Source: Parelaphostrongylus tenuis
Lineage: Eukaryota; Nematoda; Chromadorea; Rhabditida; Metastrongylidae
Length of the DNA stretch: 64,000 bases
Assembly (NCBI GenBank): GCA_019055375.1
Contig: JAHQIW010001340.1
Location: 1-64,000 of the forward strand
Direction: 5' to 3'
The notes under the pieces are model-generated. The model was not told the origin of the DNA, did not search any database, and saw nothing but the letters and a program-made list of their open reading frames with translations. The stretch's first letter is position 1; every line of letters starts with the position of its first letter. Shown one piece after another: positions 45,009 through 56,064 of the stretch. A program made the position numbers and the translations under genes.

Positions 45009-48000
45009 ATGTCCTGTCTCGCGATCACTTTCAACGGTCCAAAGACGAGGAATGGCCGTCGTCTATTCGAGAACTTCGTACGAGCCAACAAGTACAGCTT
45101 CTGGAACCGGTAAGCTTTCATCGTTCACATGCGCGCACAATGCTTTTGTTGCTTTCGTATAGCTTGAGCTTTCCAGGGAGCTCGTACTAGCTGTGGACTC
45201 GCTCATTTTTATGGGATTCATGCGACCGTGTACGATATTTGTCTCGGGATCTGTTACACACCTCCAGTCACTACGTACTGCTTGGGCTCGTCGCGTGCTA
45301 AAACCAGCCGAGGGTTATTTGATCAGCTCACTAGGTGAGCCTTTACTTTCCATTCTTACAACTTCTCCTCCTAGAAATTACAAAGCCAAAGCTGAAAGAA
45401 AGTCAGAAAACTCATACTTGACTTGCACCGCAGGTGAAGTCAAAGCTATTATACCTTCAACATTAAATATTTAACGTCTACGGTATTTATCGCATCCATA
45501 CATGCTCCTAAACTCCTGCTCAACCTCGTAGCAATGCCTCATCACCGTCTCGTTCCGAAACTTCAGCGTAATCTTTATCCTTGCTAAAAGCAAATTCGGC
45601 CCAGATCGCGGCTTGTCTTTGATGTTGTCATTTGGCAACGCCATGTTGTGTTAATTGTACGTTATGACCACCACCGTCACACCTTGAGGTCGCCAGATTT
45701 ATAGTATAATTGGTCTAAGTGTTCAGTGTTTCTTACTAAGCGATTTTTATGCACAAAAGAAACAAAAATATTTGAAAGCGTATATGCTTTACTATTTGAA
45801 ACTCTCTATAGCAGGGTGTGATCTGCTTCTTAGAACTGGAGAAGATTATGCACATGAAATATGACTTATTTAACAAATACCAATCACTGGGGGCTCATAG
45901 CGTAGTAGTTATAGGTGTCCAACAATGCACGTATGTATGGTCGCTGGTCCAATCTCGCGCCCTGAGCTCAAGAAGCTCTTCGTCCTTTCAAAGTCGGCAA
46001 ATTGATGCCAACTTTGACTAGGAGGATTATAGCGCCGACTTGATACATTAGTAGGCTATCGAAAATTGTTGCCTAGACCAAATATATGTTTTTAAACACC
46101 TCTCACATGCTCGAGGAAGTCGAATGAGTGGCACACTATTCAGGGATTGATCCACATAACATCGTCTTTGGTTACGGTAGTTTTCCCAAGTGTAGAGTTG
46201 AAGATTAGTGTTCATGAGATACCATGGCCTGAAACATATGCGGTATGGAGTTTGGGACGCATGCTCGATCATGTATGTCTGGTATTGCGTCAGAGCGCTA
46301 ATTGCTTCTTTTTCGGAGTACGTCTAGACGACGTCGACGGCACAGCACCTGTTGCTGACCGTGCAATGTGATACGCTTGTACAGGTGCGGAACAGATGTG
46401 TTTTGATATTATAGGTAAGTCCCGAAACAGATAAGCATCCAACAACGTTACAACACTAAAACCACACGCGCACCCGGCGAGTTTATTGGCTGTTGGATAC
46501 GATCCGAGTACAAAAAGATCCTTTCAGTTCCGAATCATTATGGGGCGTTACGCTTTTAGAATAGTACCCAGATCTTTCCTATCTCTAACAATGAACGATG
46601 GGTTTCCTTGGATTTCAAATTCTATAGATTTTTCATATCACAATTTTGATTTTTTTCAATCGCAAACTAGGATATTTCTTTCATGATATTGCTGCTTTTG
46701 AATTTTTTCAATCGCAAACTAGGATATTTCTTTCATGATATTGCTGCTTGTCCCAGCATGATTTCAAATCTTTAGCTGCTTTCCTGGGTGAGGCTCATGC
46801 ACAAAATAAGCATAGCAAAAACCATAAAACATGAACTTAGTCATGGAATCTCATTGTCAATGGAAATCATCAAACTTGTTCTATTCTTCGCTTATGACGT
46901 GGTGAATATCCGCAGTTTATCAGAACAAAATAAAGCGAGTTGAAGTTGTTGAAGTAGGAGGCAGTTTACTCACAATCTCCATATTTTAGTACAAGAGATT
47001 TTTTAACTACACCAAAATTTTGGTAAGGAAAACGCTTTGACGTTGAAAAATGAAGTAGGACAGTAGATTTTTGGCTACAATGGACTTCGTAAATTTTACC
47101 TCAGGATAACGAAATTATATATTCAATAGCTAAGCACCGAAAATCTTTTCAAACGGCCCATACCCGACGCTAGAAGGTTTGTGCACTTCGCTTTCTTCGT
47201 TCTATAACGTATGAGACCATCCGCCCAAGTGTTAGAGATCACTTGGTTAATACCAAGCTCAAGCACGTCAGCTTAATATGAGCACATTAGACAATTTACA
47301 TAGATTGATTATTGATCTGAATTTAATTAAAAGTTGGTTTGAATCAAACCGACCCATTGTTGGAAGATTTATTTGAACAAATATGGATAGATGACTAAAA
47401 AGCTAACTCCGCCGTTATTCAGGTGAGATGGGAGCGATCCAGACGGTGGAGCAGATGCACTTCGTGCCGTTGGCGGACGTGCTCTGCGATGCTATCGTGA
47501 GTCTGACACGGCTCGGACGTGGTACGACATTGCCCGCCGTCCGTCAGTACGTCATCCGGAACTGTCCATACGTGGCTCCACCATCTATGGAGATGGTCAA
47601 ACAGACTGTGGCTAATCTTACAGCCACAGGACTCGTCTATAAGATGGGTGACCATCTATTCGTCTCCGTGCCGGCACAAACCACAGAGAAAACCAAGGTA
47701 AGTTCCAGGAGATGATGAGTTCTTGAGCATAATATCACATGTAGAACTGAACCGAGTCCACCGATCTACACTTCAGAATACATTTACAATTAATCATTAT
47801 GTAAACACTCGCAAAAACGAAATAAATAGTCCGTTGGTCGAACATTTTTACGCGATAGAACAATTAATCGGTTATCCTACTTTTACCTTTACGGTTCTCA
47901 CGATGTGGTTAATGTGGTGGAACGACTTCCAACACAACGATGCCGAACCATCCACAACATCAAACACAAATCATAACAGGTTTTCGCCTCTTTCTGCGCT

Positions 48001-51000
48001 AAGTGATTTGCACCGTAGCGGGCGACCCAACCGGAGCTTCTGAACCACTCATCTATAACTCCTTTGCGACCATCTGGCCCCAAGATACCACCGTAGTCTT
48101 AAAAAATGAGGTGACAAGGATCGATAGACCTGATAAATCTCATGTGTCCTGGGAATATCTAATAATTTACAGCATGAGAAGGACATACATTCTCTTAGTG
48201 TAGTTCTTAAACAATCAAGCCTTTGACCCCCTGGAAAGCACATGGAGTTGCGAAGCGAGCCGCGCGAAGTCAAACCTCATTGATTTACTGTACCCGCCTA
48301 TCAACGGTAGCCCCGAAGGGTTAAAAAATAGGCTGTAAGTTTATCTCATGAACTGAAAAAGACAATCGTCCACCAGCGCATATTTTGAGTCCAAAGTACT
48401 AATTCGCACGACTTTTGGCTTAGTATAAACCCTGGCATTTATCGATCAATAATTAACTGACGACAATTACCGGTAGTTATTATCCATAGAAGCGCGTGTA
48501 GCGCAGTAGTTAGAGCTCCTCTGCGACACATATCTACTAGATAGTTGGATCACACACTTAAAGCTCACCAAGCCTTCCGTCCCTCTCGTCCTTCCACGAT
48601 CGGTTAATTGGTACCAGTCTTGCCTCGGAAGACAGCAGCATCAGCTTGACTCATCGAGGGCCATGACGAGTCATTGTAAAGGCCAGTTATGCATTTAAGC
48701 GCTTCAAACGATGCTCAGTAGATTTGTGAGCCATTTCGCAAAAACAGATCAACCTCAGATATTTATAATTTACCCTCGTGATCTACAAGTAATCGATCTA
48801 CCCCAGGAAACGGTAATGATCCAGATTTTCAGGTGACAGTCGAGTGCCAGACAGGCGAATCGATCATCGCTCCCCCACCAGCCGAGTCGGAGAAGAAGGA
48901 TCATCGACTGGGTTTTCTCGCAAGAATCTTCGCCAAGAAACAACCCACACACGCCACAACCGGAGCGACTGGCGCGACAGCCGCACGGGCGACCGCACTA
49001 CCGACTGATTGGGAGAGGAAGCCGTGGGCGCCAACGACGTGCAAGTACGTGATATGTGCCAGCTCGCCGACCTGGGCGTGCATTCCGTGACCATCCGCGC
49101 CATCCGTCCTGCCCAGCCTCTTCTTTTTATTTAACATATTATATTTTCAGTTTTTTTATTGGTGAGTGTTGTAAAGCGTAGTGGCTAGTGATACGGTGTA
49201 TCAGGAAGCAAAAGCTACAATCGAGGTACAGGTTCGATCCCCTCCTCAGCATTCCGCAACCAACCAGCCATCACTATAGGGAACGTCTTGGCCCAGCCAC
49301 TTCCAATATTGCAAGGAGGATCTTCTCGACCAGTATTCTTCCGTCCTTCATAAAGAAGACGATTTCCTGAGGCAGCAGGCGTTATAGCTCGTGGATTGTT
49401 CCAAATTTTTGTGGAGGATACAGCTAGGGAACGAATAGAATCCAAGGGCTGCGATTCGTAGAGGGAATAGTGATGGCGGGCTGAGTCAAGTAAGGAGATA
49501 TGCGGTTAATTCTACCTTTCAGGGCTTCCACTTGTAGTATTCATGATGTCATTTAGTCTATTTATGACGTCATATAGCTGATTAGAACGATATTTTGCTG
49601 ATCAATGGATGACGAATGTCGAAATCTCCTTTGCTACCCAGTTGGAGATATCAGAAGTGCGTGGTAGCTGTATGGCTGAGAAAAATCACCAGGGGGTTTG
49701 ACGAGTCACGGAGCTCCATTGTTTCGAGTTGTCCTCGTTTGCCCTCGATGAATAGCTGAGATCTCTCTTAATTACTTCGTGCTAAGTGTCACAACATGTC
49801 ACTCAAAGTCGGTGCTAGAAGTTGCCATCGGATAGATTATGATGGATGTTGTGAAACTCTGACCACGCTCATTACGGTATCCTGTCAGTCGAGTCGTAAT
49901 GTTCTCATTTTTCTCCTAATGAGAAGCCTGATCGGAAAGCTAAACTCTCCTTCATGGCTCACCGGCCCAATCGTGGTGATCTCATCCTTACCGAGGAGCA
50001 CACCTGGGCACAAAACTCTCGATCGCTTACTGGCTCAGTCGTAATTTTCTTATTCTGTTTTAGGAAGAGATCCGGGAAGAAAATAACTCTCCATAACTTA
50101 CTTCCTCGATCGTGATGCTTTCTTCCCCATTGAGGATAGCAAGTGAGCATGAAACTGTGTCCCCCTGGCTCAATCGTGGTGTCCACATCCCTCCTGTGTG
50201 ATAAATTTGAGAGCAAGACTACTCTCCTTAGCTCACTGACTCAGTCGTGTTATTCTCTTCTCCAAAGCGTAGGAGATCTAGAAGCAAAACAACTCTCCGG
50301 CGCCTACTGGCTCAATCGTGATGTTCTCATCCGAGTGAGGAGGAGATTCGAGAGCAAAACAACTCTTTAAGGCTCACTGGCTTAGCCGTGAGCAGAGATC
50401 AGAGCTTGAAAATCTCCATAGCCCGCTGGTCTAGTCTTGGTGTCCTCATCCCTAGTGAATGTGAAATCTGAGAGCGAAACAACTCTCTATGGCTCAGTGG
50501 CACAGTTGTGGCATTCCTATTCCTACTGAGGAGATCTGAGAGCAAATCAACTTTTCTAGGACTTATAGTCTCAATCGTGGTGCTCTCATTCCTATTGAGA
50601 AAGAAGATCTGAGCTCAAAACTCTCCTTAGCTCATTGAGTCAGTCATGAAGTTATCATTCCTTTTGAAGAGGAGTAATAGCAAGGCAAATCTCTTTGACT
50701 CTCCGTCTCAGTTGTTGTGTCCTCATTCCTCTTGAGGAGGAGATCTGAGAGCAAAACAACTCCTCTCCTCCATGGCTTGCTGCAATCTGACACTAAGTGC
50801 ATCCGTATTGAGTGGGTGCCGTTAGAACTAATTAGACAATTGTTACGTAATCGAGCGAAACTCGCTCGTCTCGCCATTCTGTTTAATTAGAGTGCTTGCA
50901 CTCCATGCTCCATCTCTTTTAAATTCGTCTAGGTATTCAAATCAGAAAACACGACGAGTCGTCGAGCAGCTTGAGCCACGACGTCAGCATCCGAAGTGCG

Positions 51001-52006
51001 AACGAATTCAGATCAGTTCCTCGTCGGAATGTCTCAACTACGGCCCCATCGATCCACCCGAATGTCTACCGGGAAAAGTTGAAGGCTAGTGAATGCTTCG
51101 ATAATCTTGGCTATCAATATCTTCTTCTTATTTAGCCTTCTTTTTTTCAGTAATCGAAGATCTTCGAAGTTGTCAAAAACGTCGTACAAAATGTAGAGAA
51201 ATGCGAACATCGACTCCAGTTGGTGATGAGTCGGATTCCGCGTACTCTCCATCTCCTCCCGTCACTGATTCCACTGAAGAGCCGGGCAGCTGGAGCGAAC
51301 CCGAAGTCTCCAAGGTGGTTTGAGCTTTCCCTTAATTCAGATTTTCATTGAGCCTCGATGGTGAGTGATCAATATTCCTCTCTTGTTGATGAGCTAACAC
51401 GAGATTCATAAGTATTTATTATGGCTAACGTTCCGGCGGTTCCGCCTTCATCAAATCCATGTTGATACGAGTCCAGTGTCCACAGAAGTTGTTCCTACAG
51501 TTTTGATCGTCACAGCCGTCGCATCGAGACGATTCGAGTAGAGTGGATCGATCATCTCATGAATCGTGCTACTACCTACTCGATTCTTCTCAATATGACG
51601 GCTGCGATGACCAAAATTATAGCGACAGTTGCTGTGGACACTCGACCCGAATCATCATGGATCTGTGGAGGTGAGACCGCTGGAACGTCATCCGTAATAC
51701 ATATAGAAATCTCATGCTGCTCATCAATAATAGAAGATTATTTTAGTTATCCTCTATATCACTTATTCTCAAGGCTGCTTGTTCATTACTTATTACTGGG
51801 AAATGTCCACGTAGTAAGTAGAGGTTTGAAGGAGTCGGTGATTTTTAGTCGGGAGTCAATCTTCTACTGGCTGCCATTTCAGTAATATCAGTCGTTTTCA
51901 GACGAATCACACCTACATGAATATTGTGGAGAACGATTCGACCCATTTCGAGGAGATGCCGACGGTTATTTGCCCCACTGGGCACACCAATTCTACTGAT
52001 CTTTGA
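45009..52006 (+). CDS. ham-1: Storkhead-box winged-helix protein (HAM-1/STOX family)
   Basis: Family members are winged-helix proteins: C. elegans HAM-1 controls asymmetric neuroblast division, and vertebrates have STOX1/2. Exons: 45009-45109, 45177-45334, 47423-47697, 48833-49044, 50933-51084, 51151-51314 and 51902-52006. All six phases agree, giving about 388 residues. The N-terminal part carries GRRLFENFVRANKYSFWNR and SLRTAWARRVLKPAEGYLIS, matching the STOX RANARCFWN and LRDAWRRRALRPPRGFRIS regions. The storkhead winged helix follows at about residues 99-170 (FVPLADVLCDAIVSLTRLGR to LVYKMGDHLFVSVP). Then come VECQTGESII, the basic HRLGFLARIFAKK also seen in STOX, and an acidic Ser/Pro tail ending HTNSTDL. 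The start ATG 45009 is chosen because an in-frame stop lies about 80 bp upstream; the frame remains open to there. The intron after 51084 appears to be GC-AG. Confidence 0.92.
45890..46020 (+). repeat. tRNA-like repeat fragment
   Basis: CATAGCGTAGTAGTTATAGG resembles an A box and CTGGTCCAATCTCGCG a B box, followed by CAAATTGATGCC-like SINE middle sequence. It lies in the long ham-1 intron 2. Confidence 0.4.
46653..46752. repeat. Short tandem duplication in a ham-1 intron
   Basis: TTTTTCAATCGCAAACTAGG followed by ATATTTCTTTCATGATATTG occurs twice, unit about 52 bp. Confidence 0.75.
48490..48735 (+). mobile_element. tRNA-derived SINE (family A)
   Basis: A plus-oriented copy. The A box TAGCGCAGTAG is intact, the B box is degraded (GTTGGATCAC), then CTCACCAAGCCTTCC, AATTGGTACCAGTC, and GAGTCATTGTAAAGGCC. 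It sits in ham-1 intron 3, about 100 bp before the next exon. Confidence 0.65.
49165..49270 (+). repeat. tRNA-like repeat fragment
   Basis: AAAGCGTAGTGGCTAGTGAT (A-box-like) and ACAGGTTCGATCCCCTC (good B box) lie about 55 bp apart, with no acceptor-stem pairing. It is in ham-1 intron 4. Confidence 0.5.
49870..50790. repeat. Degenerate minisatellite in a ham-1 intron
   Basis: About twelve diverged copies of a 70-80-bp unit. The consensus parts are GAGGAGATCTGAGAGCAAAA, CAACTCTCC, TGGCTCACTGGCTCAATCGT and GGTGTTCTCATTCCT. It fills half of intron 4. Open frames within it are repeat artefacts. Confidence 0.75.
51420..51480 (-). repeat. GAAACGTT-type hairpin repeat, variant
   Basis: On the minus strand it reads TTTGATGAAGGCGGAACCGC, CGGAACGTTAGCC. 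The hairpin arms GGCGG/CCGCC replace GACG/CGTC of other copies. It lies in ham-1 intron 6. Confidence 0.5.
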
Positions 52007-52509
52007 TGATTGTTCTCGCATTTATATGTGAGCAGTAGTCTCCTAGTCGATCCTCAAACTTCACTACCACCTTCTAACGTCGAATGAAGGCTTGTGCCTT
52101 GATGTGATGCATTCCACTCTATTGTTTCCTTCGTTTTCCTATCGTTTATTGCTTTATATGTCATTTATTCCGATATTTATTGCTAATATCTCCGAAAATA
52201 TGCAAAATTGTTCACATATTTATCGAATACAGATTTGTTCCCATATGGATTTTATTGTTTGCAAGAGAAATCAGGTGCGAGTCCATTACCAGAGATTACG
52301 GTAGTTTTTCGAATTACTGCAAACAATCTCCTCATGTGTGTGTGTGCATGTGTCCGACCGGGACAGAGGCTCGTGATGTTTATGCACATCCGGCAGGTGT
52401 CTGTGTAATCTATGGATTTAGAACAAATAGATTATCGCTCTATTGGCGTCGTTCTATTCCTCGGAGCATAATTGAGTCGTTCCATAAGTGAGTACAGAGC
52501 AGAATCGAC

Positions 52510-52515
52510 AATAAA
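52510..52515 (+). promoter_or_regulatory. Possible polyadenylation signal of the ham-1 gene
   Basis: AATAAA about 500 bp after the stop. It is the first canonical hexamer noticed downstream; its use is not shown. Confidence 0.3.
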
Positions 52516-52999
52516 TCTGTCTCTCGAATTTGTGAAAGTAAGCGAGAATTTCTTCGAACCTTATCTATGGTGTCATCTACCAGACTTACCTTGAGATGAC
52601 AGTCATCACAAAGTCGTTCGCGGCATCAATCAACTCTCTCAGTTAGAGCTGGTTCACAGGGTTCACTACTTATGAGTCTTTCGATTATCTACGCAGAGCA
52701 CTGTCGCGGTGGTTTTTGAGTCTCTCTCTGTTTCCTTTTTCTCTTCAATTCCCAGCAGCATTCGTGGCTTAGGAAGGCAACAAGTAGCGTATCGTTACTT
52801 TCTACAATCAATCAGGTATACATGATATCAGGTCCCTGTACTTGTCTTACTGTACCTTCGTATTCAACTGTTTTTCAGACGTCACTCAAGGCGATCTAAT
52901 CTGAAAATATGCTTGATAGTAATTTTTGATTTACCCAATAGTGTAGAGTGCTGTGCAAAAACATTTGCGTCAGCTAGGTGTTATATTTGTGCCATGCAT

Positions 53000-53470
53000 G
53001 TGGTCAATCATGAGTCCTTATACAGTGCTATACACGTGTTGCGGCCTTGCTCAGCCTCGTCAGTAGCCCACTGCCTTTGATTTTAGCTAAGCCCTTTCGG
53101 GTGTAACCAACCCTCTTACATAGAGGTGACACAGACGTACTATTTACATAAGCCAGTAAGTGAAATTATCACTGAGTGGGCATTTGACGTGGTAGTCTAT
53201 GGAAACACTCGAAACGAAAGGTATGATATATCTGACGAGACCAGCCAAGGGCAATCGAGTGTACAACACCACCCATTCTTCGATGATTTCACTTAATGGC
53301 GCGTGTGAATAATACGTCTGTGTCTCCTCTATGTAGGGCAGTTGGGTTCCCTCCGAAAGGGATTGGCTCAGACGAAAGACGCCGTGCAACTGACGAGGCT
53401 ATAAGGCCGAAACACGTGTATTGCACTGTATAAGTAGTCATAAAAGACTTCATGAAAAGCTTAAAAATAG
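53000..53470. mobile_element. Palindromic element with outward-facing hammerheads
   Basis: The left arm (about 53010-53110) carries a minus-strand hammerhead with GCAA for GAAA. The right arm (about 53330-53465) carries an intact plus-strand one. The centre shares AACGAAAGGTATGATATATC and CAATCGAGTGTACAACAC with the 16.2-kb element. A GGTGACACAGACGTACTATT-like string precedes each arm in opposite orientation. Downstream of ham-1. Confidence 0.7.
53384..53426 (+). ncRNA. Hammerhead ribozyme, intact covariant
   Basis: Helix I GTGCAA 53384-53389 pairs perfectly with TTGCAC 53421-53426. Core CTGACGA 53390-53396. Helix II GGC/GCC plus U-G. GAAA 53409-53412, CACGTGTA, cleavage after A53420. Compared with 16306-16348, four of six helix I pairs differ and pairing is kept throughout. 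Confidence 0.85.
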
Positions 53471-53639
53471 ATTATCTTGCTGTAGATATTCTCTGAGTCT
53501 GAGTTAGTTAGCTCAGTTTCACGACGATTGCAACGAGAAGGAGCTGACTCGAAGTCTATAATTTGGTTAAACTCTTAGTTGATATATCCTTTGCTGATCA
53601 GACTAATACCACAGAATTGATGAAAATAGACCTATTCGA

Positions 53640-53995
53640 CAAACGTTTCGACGTCCTCGTCATCTTCAGAGCCGATAATTCGAGTCGAATGTCGACAGTT
53701 GTTCGTTCTCTGTTTGTCTTCGTGTTCATTGTCGATCAAGTGGAATCTTCTTCGGTTGACAGCGCTCAAATAAGGAAGCTCACTCGGCGATGTCCTTATA
53801 TAGAAGACAGTTTTTATGGGCAGACAGTTACCGGCTGAAGTTAGTCATTTGAGCGGAATCAACCGAAAAAGATTCGACTCTCAATTGACAACAAACACGA
53901 AGTCCCAACGATGACGAATGACTCTGGACAGTTGACTAGAATGATCGGCTCTGAAGAAGACGAAATTACTTTGTGCTATTGACTCAATCAGCAAG
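53640..53995. mobile_element. GAAACGTT hairpin repeats, inverted pair
   Basis: The minus copy (53640-53790) reads CTGAAGATGACGAGGACGTC then GAAACGTTTGTCG. A plus copy (53880-53995) reads CAATGACGAATGACTCTGGA-like and GGCTCTGAAGAAGACGAAAT. The arms face each other as in the 61.2-61.5-kb pair. The frame at 53563-53838 is repeat-derived. Confidence 0.55.
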
Positions 53996-54064
53996 GAATA
54001 CCAAAAAATTCTTATGTATTCACTGTTTTTTCGTAGTGTTATGATGTTTCAACTATACCCAAGA

Positions 54065-54425
54065 GATCTGATAATGCTATACAGGAGCATATTTCGTCCT
54101 GCAGTATTCGTCAGTAGCACAGTCTTCTTTAGTTCAGCCCATCCTTGAGGTTATGCTCCTCTATAAGGGAGTCGACGCCGAATAACAAATCACCGCAAGT
54201 CAGGTGATAGAATTCCCTGACATTGCAGTGACCGGCAGTCGTCAGTTATTATTATCAGCGTTAATAGCTATTCGGCGTCGATTCTCTCAGAGAGGTAATA
54301 GCCTCAGGGGATCGGCTGAACGGAAGGAGACTGTGCTACTGACGAGTATGGAGACGAACATGCGCCTTCCAGCACTTATCAGACCTCATAAATAAACTGC
54401 TCAAAACATGTTATATCATTATTAG
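54065..54425. mobile_element. Palindromic hammerhead-bearing element, decayed
   Basis: The left arm has a minus-strand core CTGACGAATACTGCAGGACG with GAAAT. The right arm (54300-54425) has CTGTGCTACTGACGAG followed by a damaged GAACATG. Centre TTCCCTGACATTGCAGTGAC matches the 12.4-kb element. Neither ribozyme looks functional. Confidence 0.6.
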
Positions 54426-54439
54426 TCCATGCCTAAGAG

Positions 54440-54655
54440 AATCGAGTGGTGAGCAAAAACTCGACCTCAGACGAAAGTTGAACCCGCGTTTCACCCATAC
54501 TGGCGGGCTACCAACTACATCACCGAGGCCAACGATTACCCATCACTCATTTTTCAATATCTCTCTGTCATTGCTACCTAAATATACCTAGGGCCTCCAG
54601 TATAGGTGAAAGGCGAGTTCAACTCCCGCCTGGGTTTGCCACTCAACTTTCTTAG
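54440..54655. repeat. Composite SINE family B, inverted modules
   Basis: The minus module GAGTGGTGAGCAAAAACTCG with AAGTTGAACCCGCG and a short plus module (GTTCAACTCCCGCCTGGGTT, TGCCACTCAACT) face each other. They match the pair at 58.2-58.6 kb. Confidence 0.55.
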
Positions 54656-55315
54656 GAATATTTGAAGCAACAAAGACTGTATGATTGATCGCTAGTGCCA
54701 AAGTTGATGGAAATCCGGTTTTCGAATCCTTATTGCGCTCTGTCCCGGTTTGATAATTGTAAATTGTCGCCCAACAGCTGACACTGCTTCGTCGGAAATC
54801 ACAAAGGTGGTGTTGTTTGGAGCAAACTTTCTTGTTAAACAATTTCATCTGTCTTTCATCTAAACCTAGTTTTTTCCAGTCACGTAATCCCTGTTAGTTT
54901 CGTGATACCCTGCTCTATCGCTGCTCTTTCTGTCTGCCTGTACAATGAAATTAAGGTTCATACTAAATGACAGTATCTGGTATAACCGTATGAACTCGCA
55001 TCTCTTCTCTGAGTTACGCAATACGTTTGATCGGGGAAGAATTTGCGAAAGAAGGCCTTTAGGAGGACTTACGCTCAATCACTTTACGACATAATACTTG
55101 AGCTCTCAACTGTCTGATTACGTAAATATGTGATTAATCTTTAGTTTTACTATAAGAGCGCGACTTGGATGAATATGTCGTCAAGATTTTGAGAATGGGA
55201 CCTAATATTTCGCCGATTGCGGGGTGCACTGAGATCAGTGCTCGTTGTCCGCTGTGCCCTCCTCGTCCCTCTCGCCTTTAAAAGAGAAAGAATCATACGG
55301 CCGTGGACCCATTTA

Positions 55316-55505
55316 TCCTGCGTTTCCAACCCCCAGTATGGAAATGCATTGAATGAATTATTGTATCATTTCAGTTGTATAATTGTTGTTATTTTCCAAC
55401 TTATAACAACATAAAATATTTGCATGTAACATAACATGGGAACATAACAACAGCAATACAATTGAAATGATACAATAATAGATTCAATACGTTCCCACGA
55501 TGGGC
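55316..55505. repeat. Inverted repeat (MITE-like)
   Basis: TTGAATGAATTATTGTATCA with TTTCAGTTGTATAATTGTTG is mirrored by CAACAGCAATACAATTGAAA with TGATACAATAATAGATTCAA. The arms are about 60 bp around a short spacer. No open frame of interest. Confidence 0.6.
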
Positions 55506-56064
55506 GTCAGAGACGCGAAGGAGGTGCGTCCACTGTCCCCAAGGAGTTAGGTGCCTTTATCAGCAAAAATCCTTATGCTACTGCAACCATCCATGGGACA
55601 AGAAATCGTTGCGTAGATCATAGGCTTCTATTTATGAAGTGAAAGCGCACCAGCAAGACTCTTCATGGTGGAAGAAACAAAGGTATTCTAGCAGGAAACC
55701 GTTTTTCTGTCAACTCTTCTGCTTCGGTCATAATTACCACTGGATCATCCTCGATCTCACCTGTCATAAGGAGGCCATCGGCTTTTAGCGGTTGACTTCC
55801 GCGGACCCATGCTGACGGATACTCCTAGCGTGGGTTCGCAGAAGTCAATTGGTTATAATTGATTGATGTGTAGTTTGTCGTCGTAGCAGTGATAAAAATG
55901 CGGTAAAGTTGAAAAAATTTTTGTAGATTTGGCGATTATGTTATAAGTTCAACTCAACGATTGCGTGATCTAAGGCATCGTCTGGTGTTTGTTTGATTGG
56001 AAGGGAATGAGAGCAACACTAATAATGACATTCCAGGAGCAGGAAAGGCAGAATCGTAGCCTGA

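Noticed and set aside
44849..45190. Plus frame MAISAVICLTSC
   Set aside because: It overlaps the ham-1 first exon in another frame. The STOX-matching frame (RLFENFVRANKYSFW) is the real one.
49915..49950. CTAATGAGAAGCCTGATCGGAAAGC as a hammerhead
   Set aside because: The core is wrong and it lies in the ham-1 minisatellite, where neighbouring units lack it.
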